From NCBI GenBank assembly GCA_003225315.1, contig QHZD01000017.1, forward strand, positions 248,001 through 312,000: 64,000 nucleotides of DNA, written 5' to 3'. Position numbers and translations under genes: made by a program. Positions 39,553-48,126 of this stretch are shown here, piece after piece. Under the pieces are notes generated by a model. It was not told where the DNA came from, did no database searches, and saw only the letters and a program-made list of their open reading frames with translations. Positions within the stretch are counted from its first letter, which is position 1, and the number at the start of each line of letters is the position of its first letter. Source of the DNA: Acidobacteriota bacterium. GTDB lineage: Bacteria > Acidobacteriota > Terriglobia > Acidiferrales > UBA7541.

Positions 39553-40530
39553 ATGTCCTCTCTTCGCTTACAGGACCGCAAGTCCTTGTGTCGTTTCACG
39601 CTCGCCGACGGCCGCCGTTGCCGCACTCCTCGCCTCCGCGATAATCCCCATTTCTGCTTCTACCACGCCCAAAAAGAAGCCCGCGCCCGCACCACGCAAA
39701 AACTCGGCAAAGACCTGGCCTACTTCTTCTCCGGCGACTACCTCTCCGCCTGCGATCTCGGCACTGCCCTGGCGCGCCTCATCCCCGCCGTTGTCCGCGG
39801 CGATGTAAAACCCAGAGCTGCTCGCACCGTCGCCTACCTCGCCCAAACTCTCATGCAGTCCCTCCACATCTCCGAGCACGAATACATCAACGCCTTCGGC
39901 ACCGACGGCTGGCGCAAATCCATCCGCAATTCCGTCAAAGGTAATTACGACTATCGCTTCCCGCTCGCCCCCAAACCCGAACAACCCCAACCCCTACAAC
40001 CCGACTCCGTCCCCTCCGCACCGCCGGTAACTTGTCATTCCGACGCTGTAACTCAGGCCGGAATTCATCCCGACCGGGTCGGAGGGCCTGAGGAATCTGC
40101 TTTTTCTTCAAACTCGTCACCCGCCACTCACCACTCGCCACCTCCCCAAACTCTGGCCCCGTCGCCGCACACTCCCTTGCTCTCCACGAGCGCCGAATTC
40201 GCTCAACATGTAGTGGCCGGTCTTGCACGTTCTGTGTGTCCCGATTCGACCGGGGAGACCGGTGAGAGTCAGGCTCCACAACCCGCACAGGCCGCTCAAC
40301 CAGCAGCCCCATCACAGACCCGCTCGCCAATCCCAACACAAACCACTCCCCCTCCAACTCCGGCCCCCGCCCCATCTCCCGCCTCATCCCAGGAATCTTC
40401 TCTTTCTTCAAACTCGTCACTCGCCACTCACCACTCGCCACTTGCTCAAACTCCCGCCCCAAACAGGAACGCCTACGCGCTCCATTTCGACCACACCTGC
40501 CGCCTCCTCATCGACGGCAAACCCGTTTAG
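39553..40530 (+). CDS. zinc-finger-like protein with Pro/Ser-rich repeat tail
   Basis: 325 aa; ATG 39553 with AGGAG 6 nt upstream. Residues about 13-42 contain CRFTLADGRRCRTPR and HFCFYHAQKEARA, a C-x8-C-x10-C-x3-H arrangement that probably binds zinc. A helical domain follows (LAYFFSGDYLSACDLGTALA, ARTVAYLAQTLMQSLHISEH). Residues about 140-310 are Pro/Gln/Ser-rich and low in complexity, with a duplicated 63-bp unit. The C terminus returns to ordinary sequence (AYALHFDHTCRLLIDGKPV). Role unknown; nucleic-acid binding is plausible. Confidence 0.65.
   Translation: MSSLRLQDRKSLCRFTLADGRRCRTPRLRDNPHFCFYHAQKEARARTTQKLGKDLAYFFSGDYLSACDLGTALARLIPAVVRGDVKPRAARTVAYLAQTLMQSLHISEHEYINAFGTDGWRKSIRNSVKGNYDYRFPLAPKPEQPQPLQPDSVPSAPPVTCHSDAVTQAGIHPDRVGGPEESAFSSNSSPATHHSPPPQTLAPSPHTPLLSTSAEFAQHVVAGLARSVCPDSTGETGESQAPQPAQAAQPAAPSQTRSPIPTQTTPPPTPAPAPSPASSQESSLSSNSSLATHHSPLAQTPAPNRNAYALHFDHTCRLLIDGKPV
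40091..40453 (+). repeat. 63-bp intragenic direct repeat, 300 bp apart
   Basis: 40091-40153 and 40391-40453 are near-identical (e.g. TTCTTCAAACTCGTCAC and CGCCACTCACCACTCGCCAC in both) and encode ES-x-x-SSNSS-x-ATHHSP. The offset is exactly 300 bp, preserving frame. The unit looks like an intergenic repeat captured in coding sequence. Confidence 0.75.
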
Positions 40531-40570
40531 AATCAACACTTACACACGCCTCCCGTAACTGTTGATTCTA
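40528..40570. repeat. 11-bp perfect inverted repeat spanning a stop codon
   Basis: TAGAATCAACA (40528-40538, starting with the stop codon TAG) pairs with TGTTGATTCTA (40560-40570). No T tract follows. It could be an mRNA-stabilising hairpin. The rest of 40571-40704 has no gene. Confidence 0.6.
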
Positions 40571-40704
40571 AACCATTTACACAAATACTAAGTCCTTTAA
40601 ATGCAACATTTACAAGAAACACGGGGGGTGCTTAGAACCTCAGGCTAACAGGAAATCTTCGGCGCTGAGAACCAAAAACTTAGAACTAACAGCCTACAAC
40701 TCCC

Positions 40705-41379
40705 TCAGGCGCTGAGACGTCGCACCCAAATGCGACTCGTGGCAGGCTTGCCCAGGTGCATCGTCTTCCCGTTGGATCGCAGCGTCATCGTCTCGTCGTA
40801 CTCGCGTTTCAGCACTTCTACCGTCGTCGAAGGCCGCAGGTGCAGTCCTTCGAGGAATTCCAAAAACTCCGCATCCTTCTCGTATACGCAGAGAATTTCG
40901 CCCGCTTCCTTGGCCCGCAAATCGGAAAGCAGCACCGCGCCTTGCTTCCGAAGCTGCGGGATTCCCCCCCGCATCGGGACCCCATGCGGACAGCTCTTCT
41001 TGTCGCCAAATCGCTTGAGCAGTAACGCTTCTACTTCCGGAGAAATCGCGTGTTCCAGCCGCTCGGCCTCGTCGTGAGCCTTCGCCCACGACAGCCCGAT
41101 CACTTCTGTTAATAGCATCTCCGCGAGCTGGTGTCTCAGCGCAAGATGTTCTGCTTTCTTGCGGCCTTTCTTTGTCAGATCGATTCGCCCGCTGCGCTCT
41201 ACGCGCACGTGGCCGTCGCGCGTCATCCGCTTCAATGCAGCAGTCACCGCGGGAGGAGTCACTTTCAATTCCTCGGCGAGCCGCGCGCTGATGGGCGTCT
41301 GGTTCTCTTCCAGCATCTCCCAGATGGCCTTCAGATAGTCTTCTTGCGATACGCTTGTTTTTTCTCGCTGCAACGCCAC
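40705..41379 (-). CDS. DtxR/MntR-family metal-dependent regulator
   Basis: 224 aa. N-terminal winged helix (VSQEDYLKAIWEMLEENQTP, ISARLAEELKVTPPAVTAAL, KRMTRDGHVRVERSGRIDLT), dimer/metal domain with GLSWAKAHDEAERLEHAISP and CPHGVPM (Cys/His ligands), and a C-terminal SH3-like FeoA domain (LSDLRAKEAGEILCVYEKDA). It would repress iron or manganese uptake genes when the metal is bound. It is the last gene of the pdx run, 2 bp from the phosphatase gene, so its operon position is unusual. Confidence 0.9.
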   Translation of the reverse strand: MALQREKTSVSQEDYLKAIWEMLEENQTPISARLAEELKVTPPAVTAALKRMTRDGHVRVERSGRIDLTKKGRKKAEHLALRHQLAEMLLTEVIGLSWAKAHDEAERLEHAISPEVEALLLKRFGDKKSCPHGVPMRGGIPQLRKQGAVLLSDLRAKEAGEILCVYEKDAEFLEFLEGLHLRPSTTVEVLKREYDETMTLRSNGKTMHLGKPATSRIWVRRLSA

Positions 41380-41381
41380 TC

Positions 41382-41849
41382 CTATCTGGTCGTGGTCTTC
41401 TGCTGCCGTTTCTCACGCAAGCCCTCGGCCAGCTGGTTCACGCGCCGTCGGATGCCTTCGAAGACGCGCTGATATGTTTCCGCCGGGCGGCCGTACGGAT
41501 CTTGCACCATCCAGTCTTCAACTTTTTCGTGACGCCTAAAGGCTTCTTCGCTTGGCTGTCCAGTCATGTTGATGATAACGTCTGCGGCTTCGGCGGCTTC
41601 TCGCGTGAACGCATCGGAAGTCAATCCATTTGTGGAGTAGCCATTCTGCACCAGTGTTTGCTTGGTTTGTTCGGCAATGAATCCCAGAGGGCTCAGCCCC
41701 GCGCTGGAGGGTTCGATCACGTCGGCGGCGTCATAGCGGGCAATCGCTTCGGCCATCGGACTCCGGCACGAGTTGCCAATGCACACGAAGAGCACCCTCG
41801 TCCGGCTGGAGTGCCGGGCACTGGAATCTGCGTTCTTTTCTTTTTCCAC
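41382..41849 (-). CDS. low-molecular-weight protein tyrosine phosphatase/arsenate reductase-like
   Basis: 155 aa. Catalytic loop VLFVCIGNSCRSPMAEAIAR (CX5R with S), and later DVIINMTGQPSEEAFRRHEK and the general-acid motif VEDWMVQDPYGRPAETYQRV (DPYG). Either dephosphorylates protein tyrosine or reduces arsenate; the DPYG and Cys spacing resemble both families. 2-bp gaps link it to pdxT upstream and the DtxR gene downstream. Confidence 0.8.
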   Translation of the reverse strand: MEKEKNADSSARHSSRTRVLFVCIGNSCRSPMAEAIARYDAADVIEPSSAGLSPLGFIAEQTKQTLVQNGYSTNGLTSDAFTREAAEAADVIINMTGQPSEEAFRRHEKVEDWMVQDPYGRPAETYQRVFEGIRRRVNQLAEGLREKRQQKTTTR

Positions 41850-41851
41850 AA

Positions 41852-42451
41852 TTAGGACTTTGCGCTGCCCGCCGCTTGACTCGCCCCGGCCGCGACAAGG
41901 CTGAGGAAATGTTCATGCACAGTGGTGTCGTCTGTCAATTCAGGATGAAAGGTGGCGGCCATGATCTGGTCCCGCTGCACCAGCGCAGGCTTCCCGGCGT
42001 ACTCCGCAAGAACTCTTACACCCGGCCCGGCGCGCTCAATGATGGGTCCGCGGATAAAAACCATTTCGAGCGGTTCGCTTTTCAGTTTCGTGGGCCCGCT
42101 GACCACGTCGCTCGCGATCTGCCGCCCATACGCATTTCGCAGCACGGTCATGTCCAAAAGTTTCAAGGAATCCTGTTTGGGATTCTGCACTTCTGTTGCG
42201 AGAAGGATTGCTCCGGCGCACGTTCCGAAAATAGCTCCTCCCTGCTTCGCGAATTTTTCGATCGCATCCGCCAGGCCTTCTTCCCGCAGAAATTGCAACT
42301 GCGTTGTGCTCTCCCCGCCCGGCAGAATTAAACCGTCGCAGCCTTCGAGCTGCGCAGGAGTCCGCACCTCCGCCGTTTCCGCGCCCAGCCGCTCCAGCAT
42401 CGCGGCGTGCGCTTCAAAATCACCTTGAACGGCGAGAATTCCAATTTTCAC
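41852..42451 (-). CDS. pdxT: pyridoxal 5'-phosphate synthase glutaminase subunit
   Basis: 199 aa. Class I glutaminase: IGILAVQGDFEAHAAMLERL, DGLILPGGESTTQLQFL, nucleophile Cys in GAIFGTCAGAILLATEVQNP, and His/Glu of the triad in MAATFHPELTDDTTVHEHFL. Supplies ammonia to PdxS in the R5P/G3P-dependent PLP pathway. It lies 76 bp after pdxS and 2 bp before the phosphatase gene. Confidence 0.95.
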   Translation of the reverse strand: MKIGILAVQGDFEAHAAMLERLGAETAEVRTPAQLEGCDGLILPGGESTTQLQFLREEGLADAIEKFAKQGGAIFGTCAGAILLATEVQNPKQDSLKLLDMTVLRNAYGRQIASDVVSGPTKLKSEPLEMVFIRGPIIERAGPGVRVLAEYAGKPALVQRDQIMAATFHPELTDDTTVHEHFLSLVAAGASQAAGSAKS

Positions 42452-42527
42452 TCACGTACTCCACGTTTTCTTTGCAGGGTCAGCATGCTGCGCCCTTGCG
42501 CCCAGGAGAAAAACTCTTGACGGACGC

Positions 42528-43448
42528 TTACCATCCGCGCGTCGAGAGCATGTCCTTCTCTTCCATCTGCCGCACGTCGAGTCCGCGCATGGCTTCGCCC
42601 AGTTCTTCGTGCGCTTCGAGAACAGCTTTCGCATCCTCGAAATGCGTCGCCGCTTTCACCACTGCCTTCGCACGCGTCTCAGGATCGCTGGACTTGAAGA
42701 TGCCCGATCCAACGAAAACCGCTTCCGCGCCCAGGCGACGCACCAGGACCGCATCGGCTGGAGTGGCGATGCCACCTGCTGAAAAATTCGGCACCGGCAG
42801 CTTGCCGGTCTTGGCAATTTGGCAAATCAGTTCGAGCGGCGCGCCAAGCTCTTTTGCCTGGTGCATCAATTCGTCGTCGCGCATTGTGGTGAGCTTCTTC
42901 ATTTGGCTGACGATCGCGCGCATGTGCCGGACCGCTTCCACGACGTTTCCGGAACCCGCTTCGCCCTTGGTGCGAATCATGGCCGCGCCTTCCGCGATGC
43001 GCCGCAACGCTTCACCCAAATTGCGCGCGCCGCAAACAAACGGCACGCGGTAATCGTGCTTCCAAATATGATTCTCTTCGTCGGCAGGCGTGAGCACTTC
43101 GCTCTCGTCGATGAAGTCCACTTCCAGCGCCTGCAACACTTCCGCTTCCGCAAAATGGCCGATGCGCACTTTGGCCATCACCGGAATCGTCACCGTGGCC
43201 ATAATTTCGCGAATCACTTTGATCGACGCCATGCGCGCCACGCCGCCCTCTTTGCGAATGTCCGAGGGCACGCGCTCCAGCGCCATAACGGCGCACGCGC
43301 CGGCTTTTTCGGCGATTTTGGCCTGCTCGGCGTTCGTGACGTCCATGATCACGCCGCCCTTGAGCATTTCCGCCAGGCCGACTTTCACGCGCCACTCATT
43401 CGACCCTTTCGTTCCGTTACCGCTTCCATTTGGTTTCTTCGCGTCCAT
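42528..43448 (-). CDS. pdxS: pyridoxal 5'-phosphate synthase subunit PdxS
   Basis: 306 aa from ATG 43448 with AGGAG 7 nt upstream. Family-specific stretches: [40 protein letters not shown], Lys in [18 protein letters not shown], the lid [20 protein letters not shown], and the phosphate-binding loop [20 protein letters not shown]. Condenses ribose 5-phosphate, glyceraldehyde 3-phosphate and ammonia from PdxT to PLP. 41 bp after the MocR gene. Confidence 0.95.
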   Translation of the reverse strand: MDAKKPNGSGNGTKGSNEWRVKVGLAEMLKGGVIMDVTNAEQAKIAEKAGACAVMALERVPSDIRKEGGVARMASIKVIREIMATVTIPVMAKVRIGHFAEAEVLQALEVDFIDESEVLTPADEENHIWKHDYRVPFVCGARNLGEALRRIAEGAAMIRTKGEAGSGNVVEAVRHMRAIVSQMKKLTTMRDDELMHQAKELGAPLELICQIAKTGKLPVPNFSAGGIATPADAVLVRRLGAEAVFVGSGIFKSSDPETRAKAVVKAATHFEDAKAVLEAHEELGEAMRGLDVRQMEEKDMLSTRGW

Positions 43449-43489
43449 TGCACTTCTCCTCTCGGTGCCGAAATGTTTTCTGATTTCCT

Positions 43490-45034
43490 TCAAACTAACG
43501 CCACGCGGCTGCGCTCTGCTCTGCGCACTCCGCGCTGCCGTTTGCGCATTTCAATCTTCAGCAAATCCGCGAGCGTCGCCACTCCGCGCGCAATTTGCTT
43601 TTCATCCAGACTTGCAAAGCCCAACCGCAGCGTGTTTGGCAACGGCGCTTGCACGTAGAAATATCGTCCGGGAGCAAACAACACGCCGCGTTCTTTCACG
43701 TGAATTAGCAATTCGCTGGCGTCGAATCCCAGCGGCAGTTCCAGCCACAAGCACATACCGCCTTCCGGCTTGGTCCAGCGCGTTCCTTCGGGCATGTGCT
43801 TTCGTAGCGCTTCGTCCAACGCCACCAAGCGCGAAGTGTAAACCTTGCGCATCTTCGCGAGATGCTTGCTGAAAAGTCCGCGGCGCAAAAATTCCGCGAG
43901 CGTGGCTTGCGCAAGTTGATCGGTATGCAGATCGGTCGTCTGCTTGACCACGCGCAATCGTTCAATCGCGGCTGGTGGAGCGACAATCCATCCGACACGC
44001 AAACCGGGAAAGGCCACTTTTGCAAAGCTGTCGATGTGAATGACCAGGTTGGAGCGGTCGAGCTGTTTTAATGAAGGAATGCGCTCCTCGCGCGCATGCA
44101 ACCGCGCGTAAATGTGATCTTCCACCACGGGAACCTGGTGACGCGAGGCCAACTCCAGTAATTTGCGCCGTGACGCGAGTGGCATCGATGTTCCGGTTGG
44201 ATTGTGAAAGTCCGGCGTAAGCAGGATGAGCTTTACGCGATTCGCCGCCAGCGTCGCTTCCAACGCTTCCAGATCGAGTCCCAACGGCGTGCCCGGCTCG
44301 GCATGCGTCCGCATCGGAACGCTCAGGCAGCGCGCCCGCGCACCGTGGAAAATTGCCACCGCACCCGGATATGTCGGATTTTCCATAATCACGGAATCGC
44401 CGGGGCGCACAAACGCTTTGCTGATCAAATCGAACGACTGCTGGCATCCATCGGTGATGAGCAGGTTTTCGTCTTTGGCCGCGATGCCGTCGTGATGCAG
44501 CATCTCGAGCAGTGCCGCTTTCAACGGGGGGTAGCCGTCTGACGGACCAAGATTCAGCACTTCCGCGCCTTCGCGCCGCAGCACGGCGTTCACGCAAGTT
44601 TGCAATTCTTCAATTGGAAAAAATTCTTCAGCCGGACATGCCATCACAAACGAAAGCGCACCCTCCGGCACATTGGCGGTGAGGCGGCTAAGGATTTCTT
44701 CCCCGCGTTCATCAGCGAAGAGCAGTTCCCATCGGATTCCGCCGTTGCCGTTCAGGACCGGAGGCGCGGGCGGCGTAATCTTTAGTCCATTGCCGTTGCC
44801 CTTGATGAACGTGCCGCGCCCCACGTGGCCTTGAATCAAACCTTCCGATTCCAGCTCGGCGTAGGCATTCGCCACCGTGGTGCGGTGAACGCCGAGCATG
44901 GTGGCGAGCTCACGGCTGGCGGGAATGCGGTCGCCCTGGCGCAAATCGCCTGCGTGCACGAGGGCGCGCAGTTGGTCGCGAAGCTGGATGTACAGCGGAA
45001 CGTGACTCTGTGGCTGGAGATGAAGTGGAAGCAT
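43490..45034 (-). CDS. pdxR: MocR/PdxR-type PLP-binding transcriptional regulator
   Basis: 514 aa. GntR-type winged helix at residues 12-78 ([40 protein letters not shown]), then an aminotransferase-fold domain: [37 protein letters not shown], and the PLP-lysine motif [20 protein letters not shown]. MocR proteins sense PLP, and PdxR members control pdxST. Direct adjacency to pdxS on the same strand supports that here. Three regularly spaced half-sites cover its promoter (45049-45088), implying autoregulation of the whole transcript. Confidence 0.9.
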   Translation of the reverse strand: MLPLHLQPQSHVPLYIQLRDQLRALVHAGDLRQGDRIPASRELATMLGVHRTTVANAYAELESEGLIQGHVGRGTFIKGNGNGLKITPPAPPVLNGNGGIRWELLFADERGEEILSRLTANVPEGALSFVMACPAEEFFPIEELQTCVNAVLRREGAEVLNLGPSDGYPPLKAALLEMLHHDGIAAKDENLLITDGCQQSFDLISKAFVRPGDSVIMENPTYPGAVAIFHGARARCLSVPMRTHAEPGTPLGLDLEALEATLAANRVKLILLTPDFHNPTGTSMPLASRRKLLELASRHQVPVVEDHIYARLHAREERIPSLKQLDRSNLVIHIDSFAKVAFPGLRVGWIVAPPAAIERLRVVKQTTDLHTDQLAQATLAEFLRRGLFSKHLAKMRKVYTSRLVALDEALRKHMPEGTRWTKPEGGMCLWLELPLGFDASELLIHVKERGVLFAPGRYFYVQAPLPNTLRLGFASLDEKQIARGVATLADLLKIEMRKRQRGVRRAERSRVALV

Positions 45035-45048
45035 TGTCTCTCACCTTC

Positions 45049-45088
45049 GGCCAATTCTACCAGATATTGGCCTGTTGCAAGAGCCAAT
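45049..45088 (-). promoter_or_regulatory. three regularly spaced half-sites over the pdxR promoter
   Basis: GGCCAAT (45049-45055), ATTGGCC (45066-45072) and GCCAAT (45083-45088) are separated by 10 bp each, a 17-bp period. The -10 box TAGAAT (45058-45053) overlaps the first. Regular multi-half-site operators are known for MocR regulators. Confidence 0.6.
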
Positions 45089-45185
45089 TTGTCTTTTGCC
45101 GAGGGCTTCGCCCAGCCGGTCGCTTGGGGTGACGCCCGGTCAAGGAAAAGAACCTCTCGCCGATTTTTGTTCATTTGCGGACACG

Positions 45186-45205
45186 GGTGTTCGAGCTCGA
45201 ACACC
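45186..45205. promoter_or_regulatory. 20-bp perfect palindrome in a divergent intergenic region
   Basis: GGTGTTCGAGCTCGAACACC is exactly self-complementary. It lies between pdxR (-) and the secreted protein gene at 45360 (+), about 155 bp before the latter. Likely binding site of a dimeric regulator. Nothing else is visible in 45089-45359. Confidence 0.5.
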
Positions 45206-45359
45206 GGTGTGGGCCCTGTCCGAACGCATCCATTTCATTTTATGGAGCTTAAGTGAATTCTTCTTTGGCCTGCGAAGTGCGTGCGAGTCCTCTAACCTGG
45301 CGGTCAGTGAGGATTCCTACTGTGCCAGGAATTTCAGGGAAGAATGAGGTGATCATCGA

Positions 45360-46448
45360 ATGAGAACCTGCACGCTTTCCTCTACGAGGCTTGACAAGAC
45401 TATTGATGTATCCCGCTTTTTGCGCGCCACGGGAGCCGTACTGGTTGGTGTTTCTGCGTCCCTTTCCGCGAACGCACAGGTCTCTCGTACGCCGGAGCCA
45501 ACTACGCAGGAGGCGCGGAGCTTCACGCTGACGGATCTGAACGACCTGATCGTAACCGCCGGCGGGAAGGCAGAGACAGTCGAATACCAAGGACGCAAAG
45601 CGGTTCGCCTGACCACACAATCCGATAAAGATATCTTCGCCTTTCTCAAGGGAGTCCAGATTCAGGACGGAACGATTGAGAGCGATATCGCCCTGAAGAT
45701 CACTACGCCTCCGGGTGTCCGGATGCCCGGCTTCGTTGGCATCGCCTTCCGGGCCAGGACGGATGCTTCGCATTACGATTTATTTTACCTACGGCCTGGG
45801 AATTCCCGCACCGAAGATCAGGCGATGCGAAACCACTCTGTGCAATACGTCGCTGCGCCGGGATTCGATTGGTACAAGCTGCGCAGAGAATGGCCGTGGA
45901 TTTACGAATCCTATGCCGATCTACAGCCTGAAGTATGGATCAGAGTAAAGATCGAAATTCACGGAAGGACTGCGAAGTTGTATGTCGGCGGATCAGAGAA
46001 TCCGAGCTTGATCGTGAATGGCTTGAAAGGCGAGGACCTGCAGGGCGGTGTTGCTTTATGGGGTTATCCTGGGGAGGAAGCCTATTTTTCCAACGTGAAG
46101 GTGATTCCTGCCAGAGCGGAGGCCGTAACGAATGAGGGCGAAGCCTCCGGAACATGGGAAGTAAAATTCGCCAGCGATTACGGCCGTTACGAAGGATCGA
46201 TGAACCTCCATCGTGAGGGCAACGCAGTGAGAGGCATATGGTCCGGCGCGTTTGGCCAGGAGCAGCCGGTCAGCGGCACGTGGCGCAGCGGGTATGTCGA
46301 GCTTACGTTCAGCGGAACGTGGCCGAGTGAAAAGCCAGCACCCATGACGGCGACCCTGGCCGGATGGATTGATGGAGATTCGGCGAAGGGCCGAATGAAA
46401 GTGGAAGGCCGAGCCGATGGACAATGGACCGCTCAACGGAAGAAGTGA
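45360..46448 (+). CDS. secreted LamG/DUF1080-like protein, 362 aa
   Basis: Signal region with hydrophobic stretch ATGAVLVGVSASLSANAQ ending at AQ. Residues about 50-250 read as a concanavalin-like sandwich (QDGTIESDIALKI, GFVGIAFRARTDASHYDLFY, LRPGN, VWIRVKIEIHGRTAKLYVGG, GGVALWGYPGEEAYFSNVKV). A second beta domain follows (GTWEVKFASDYGRYEGSMNL, GSGTW-type repeats). It fits proteins that bind or hydrolyse carbohydrates in the periplasm. No catalytic residues can be assigned. Confidence 0.65.
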   Translation: MRTCTLSSTRLDKTIDVSRFLRATGAVLVGVSASLSANAQVSRTPEPTTQEARSFTLTDLNDLIVTAGGKAETVEYQGRKAVRLTTQSDKDIFAFLKGVQIQDGTIESDIALKITTPPGVRMPGFVGIAFRARTDASHYDLFYLRPGNSRTEDQAMRNHSVQYVAAPGFDWYKLRREWPWIYESYADLQPEVWIRVKIEIHGRTAKLYVGGSENPSLIVNGLKGEDLQGGVALWGYPGEEAYFSNVKVIPARAEAVTNEGEASGTWEVKFASDYGRYEGSMNLHREGNAVRGIWSGAFGQEQPVSGTWRSGYVELTFSGTWPSEKPAPMTATLAGWIDGDSAKGRMKVEGRADGQWTAQRKK

Positions 46449-46493
46449 GCGTAGCACGAGACGGTCCACGCCGCGGCTCATGTCCTGCCCGCG

Positions 46494-46775
46494 CTAGTCA
46501 TCCGGCGAGACCGGGATGTCCGGCAGCTGGTCCGATTTCTTGGCACCGAAATGGTCGGCAAGTTCCTCACCACTAAAGCTGTGAGTAAAGCTCTCTTTGA
46601 TCTCGGGCAGCATCGAACTATTCCAGTCGTACCACTCCCGCGCGAGCCGCTGATAAATGTCCTTCTTGCGTTCCTTTAGGTTGGCGCGTTCCAGCGGGTC
46701 TTCGACCACGTTGAAAAGGAACGTGTTGTCCAGGATTTTGAGAAACTTGTAGTCACCGTCGCGCGCATCCGCCAA
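46494..46775 (-). pseudogene. C-terminal remnant of a sulfatase
   Basis: 93 codons that match the end of arylsulfatases (RDGDYKFLKILDNTFLFNVV, EDPLERANLKERKKDIYQRL, REWYDWNSSMLPEI). The catalytic N-terminal four-fifths, with the CxPxR formylglycine site, is missing. Upstream the frame ends at a TAG near 46815 within unrelated sequence, and the TTG at 46775 is only a fortuitous start. Confidence 0.75.
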
Positions 46776-46868
46776 AGACCCCCTCGGCGGCGTCGCCGTG
46801 AGTCCTTTCTATGTAGCGACCGATTGAGGAGTTTGGACGCGCCAAAAATACAGGTTTGAATAGAGTTG

Positions 46869-47684
46869 TTATTGGGAACTAGCCGTGGGCATCTTGCGAG
46901 GAGCGTTTCCGAAATTCACGAGAACGGCCGATTCATCTTTACCAGGTTCTACCGCAATCAATGCAAAAAATGGTCCTATCCCTTTCGCGCGCCGTTCTAG
47001 TTCTTTCCATTTGCGGGCCAAGAACCAGGCTGCCCCGGAAGTGCCAAACTCGCCCATGCCGGCGCAAGCGATCCACGTCCTCTCAGGAAATTGCCCTGGG
47101 TGAATCTTTAAAATGATCCCATAGTCTAAATGCCCGTGATGTTCAGTAATCGTGGGCTCACCAGTCCACTTCCACACCATGAAATCAGGGTTCGGAGCAA
47201 TGATTACAAGATCATTCCCCTCGTTGTTGAATACGTCGATCGTTTTTAGATTGGAGATCAGCCCAAACGAAATGAAGTCAATATCAAGCTTGCCTGCGAG
47301 CGAGTTGCAATCGATGAACGTTGATTCACGGGCACCATCCTTACCGAGTGCAGATGCAACGTAGGATGCGGCCCTTATTTCGCAACTACTCGTGATTTGC
47401 GAGGCCGAAAACCTTGCGTTATCGCTGTCACTTCGGACAAAAACAAAAGGCTCTCCGAGTGGACGCAAGAATGTTGCCGGAAGCGACACTTTTACATCGG
47501 GATGCAGCTTGAGAGGGGCGTAGACCAACTGATAGCGCCCACCTTCGCTGCCAAACACTCGCTGGAACCGGCGGCGGCGCCAGCGTTTGGACGTCCAGGC
47601 ATACAATCCTGTCGCAACGATCGTTAGAATGCCACCGACCACGTTGTATGTGATGTTTAGTGCTGGCGATTCGAGAAAAGCCAT
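46869..47684 (-). CDS. single-pass membrane protein of unknown function, 271 aa
   Basis: ATG 47684 (MAFLESPALNITYNVVGGIL); upstream residues to 47774 are basic and unconvincing. One membrane helix (residues about 10-32, ITYNVVGGILTIVATGLYAW), then a cytoplasmic alpha/beta domain with IRAASYVASALG, DIDFISFGLISNLKTIDVFN, HLDYGIILKIHPGQFPERTW, IACAGMGEFGTSGAAWFLAR. The CAG-GT-GAAW.L pattern recalls an uncharacterised family in which DYG..k is conserved; this is memory, not a search. Transcribed alone between a sulfatase remnant and a 440-bp gap. Confidence 0.55.
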   Translation of the reverse strand: MAFLESPALNITYNVVGGILTIVATGLYAWTSKRWRRRRFQRVFGSEGGRYQLVYAPLKLHPDVKVSLPATFLRPLGEPFVFVRSDSDNARFSASQITSSCEIRAASYVASALGKDGARESTFIDCNSLAGKLDIDFISFGLISNLKTIDVFNNEGNDLVIIAPNPDFMVWKWTGEPTITEHHGHLDYGIILKIHPGQFPERTWIACAGMGEFGTSGAAWFLARKWKELERRAKGIGPFFALIAVEPGKDESAVLVNFGNAPRKMPTASSQ

Positions 47685-48126
47685 GTCGTCGATGATAGCG
47701 AAGACGGGTTTGCGAAAACAGGTGGGGAGCTTTCTGGGACCAGTGCGTCTGCGGAGACACTTACCGCTGCGCAACGATCTCCAAGCGCAAGTCCCTCACC
47801 TCGTGGAATTATGCTTTCACGTTTCCTGCCTTACTGCAGCGCGTCGGAACGGAAAGGGGCGATCCGTTCGGAGCCGTGTTGAGCGCAATCGAATGGCTTT
47901 TCGGCACCCCTTAGAACGCAACACTTCACGCGTTCTGTTGCCTTTCCACAGCGACTCGGCCGCTTAAGGGCAATAGAGTCATCTGAGCGGGCGATGGGAA
48001 TCGAACAAATACAACCGGCCAAAACAAGGTGTTTTCTTGGAAAAACGCTTTTCAATGGCGCGTAGTCTAACACGTAGCGAGGAACCGTGCTGAAGCCAGA
48101 CCAGATTCTGAACGCGATTGCTGACC
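47685..48126. other. 440-bp stretch without a recognised gene
   Basis: No convincing frame. It contains scattered short frames of Arg-rich composition only, and no terminator with a T tract. It separates the unknown membrane protein from the sugar-isomerase operon, perhaps as residue of a deleted gene. Confidence 0.4.
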
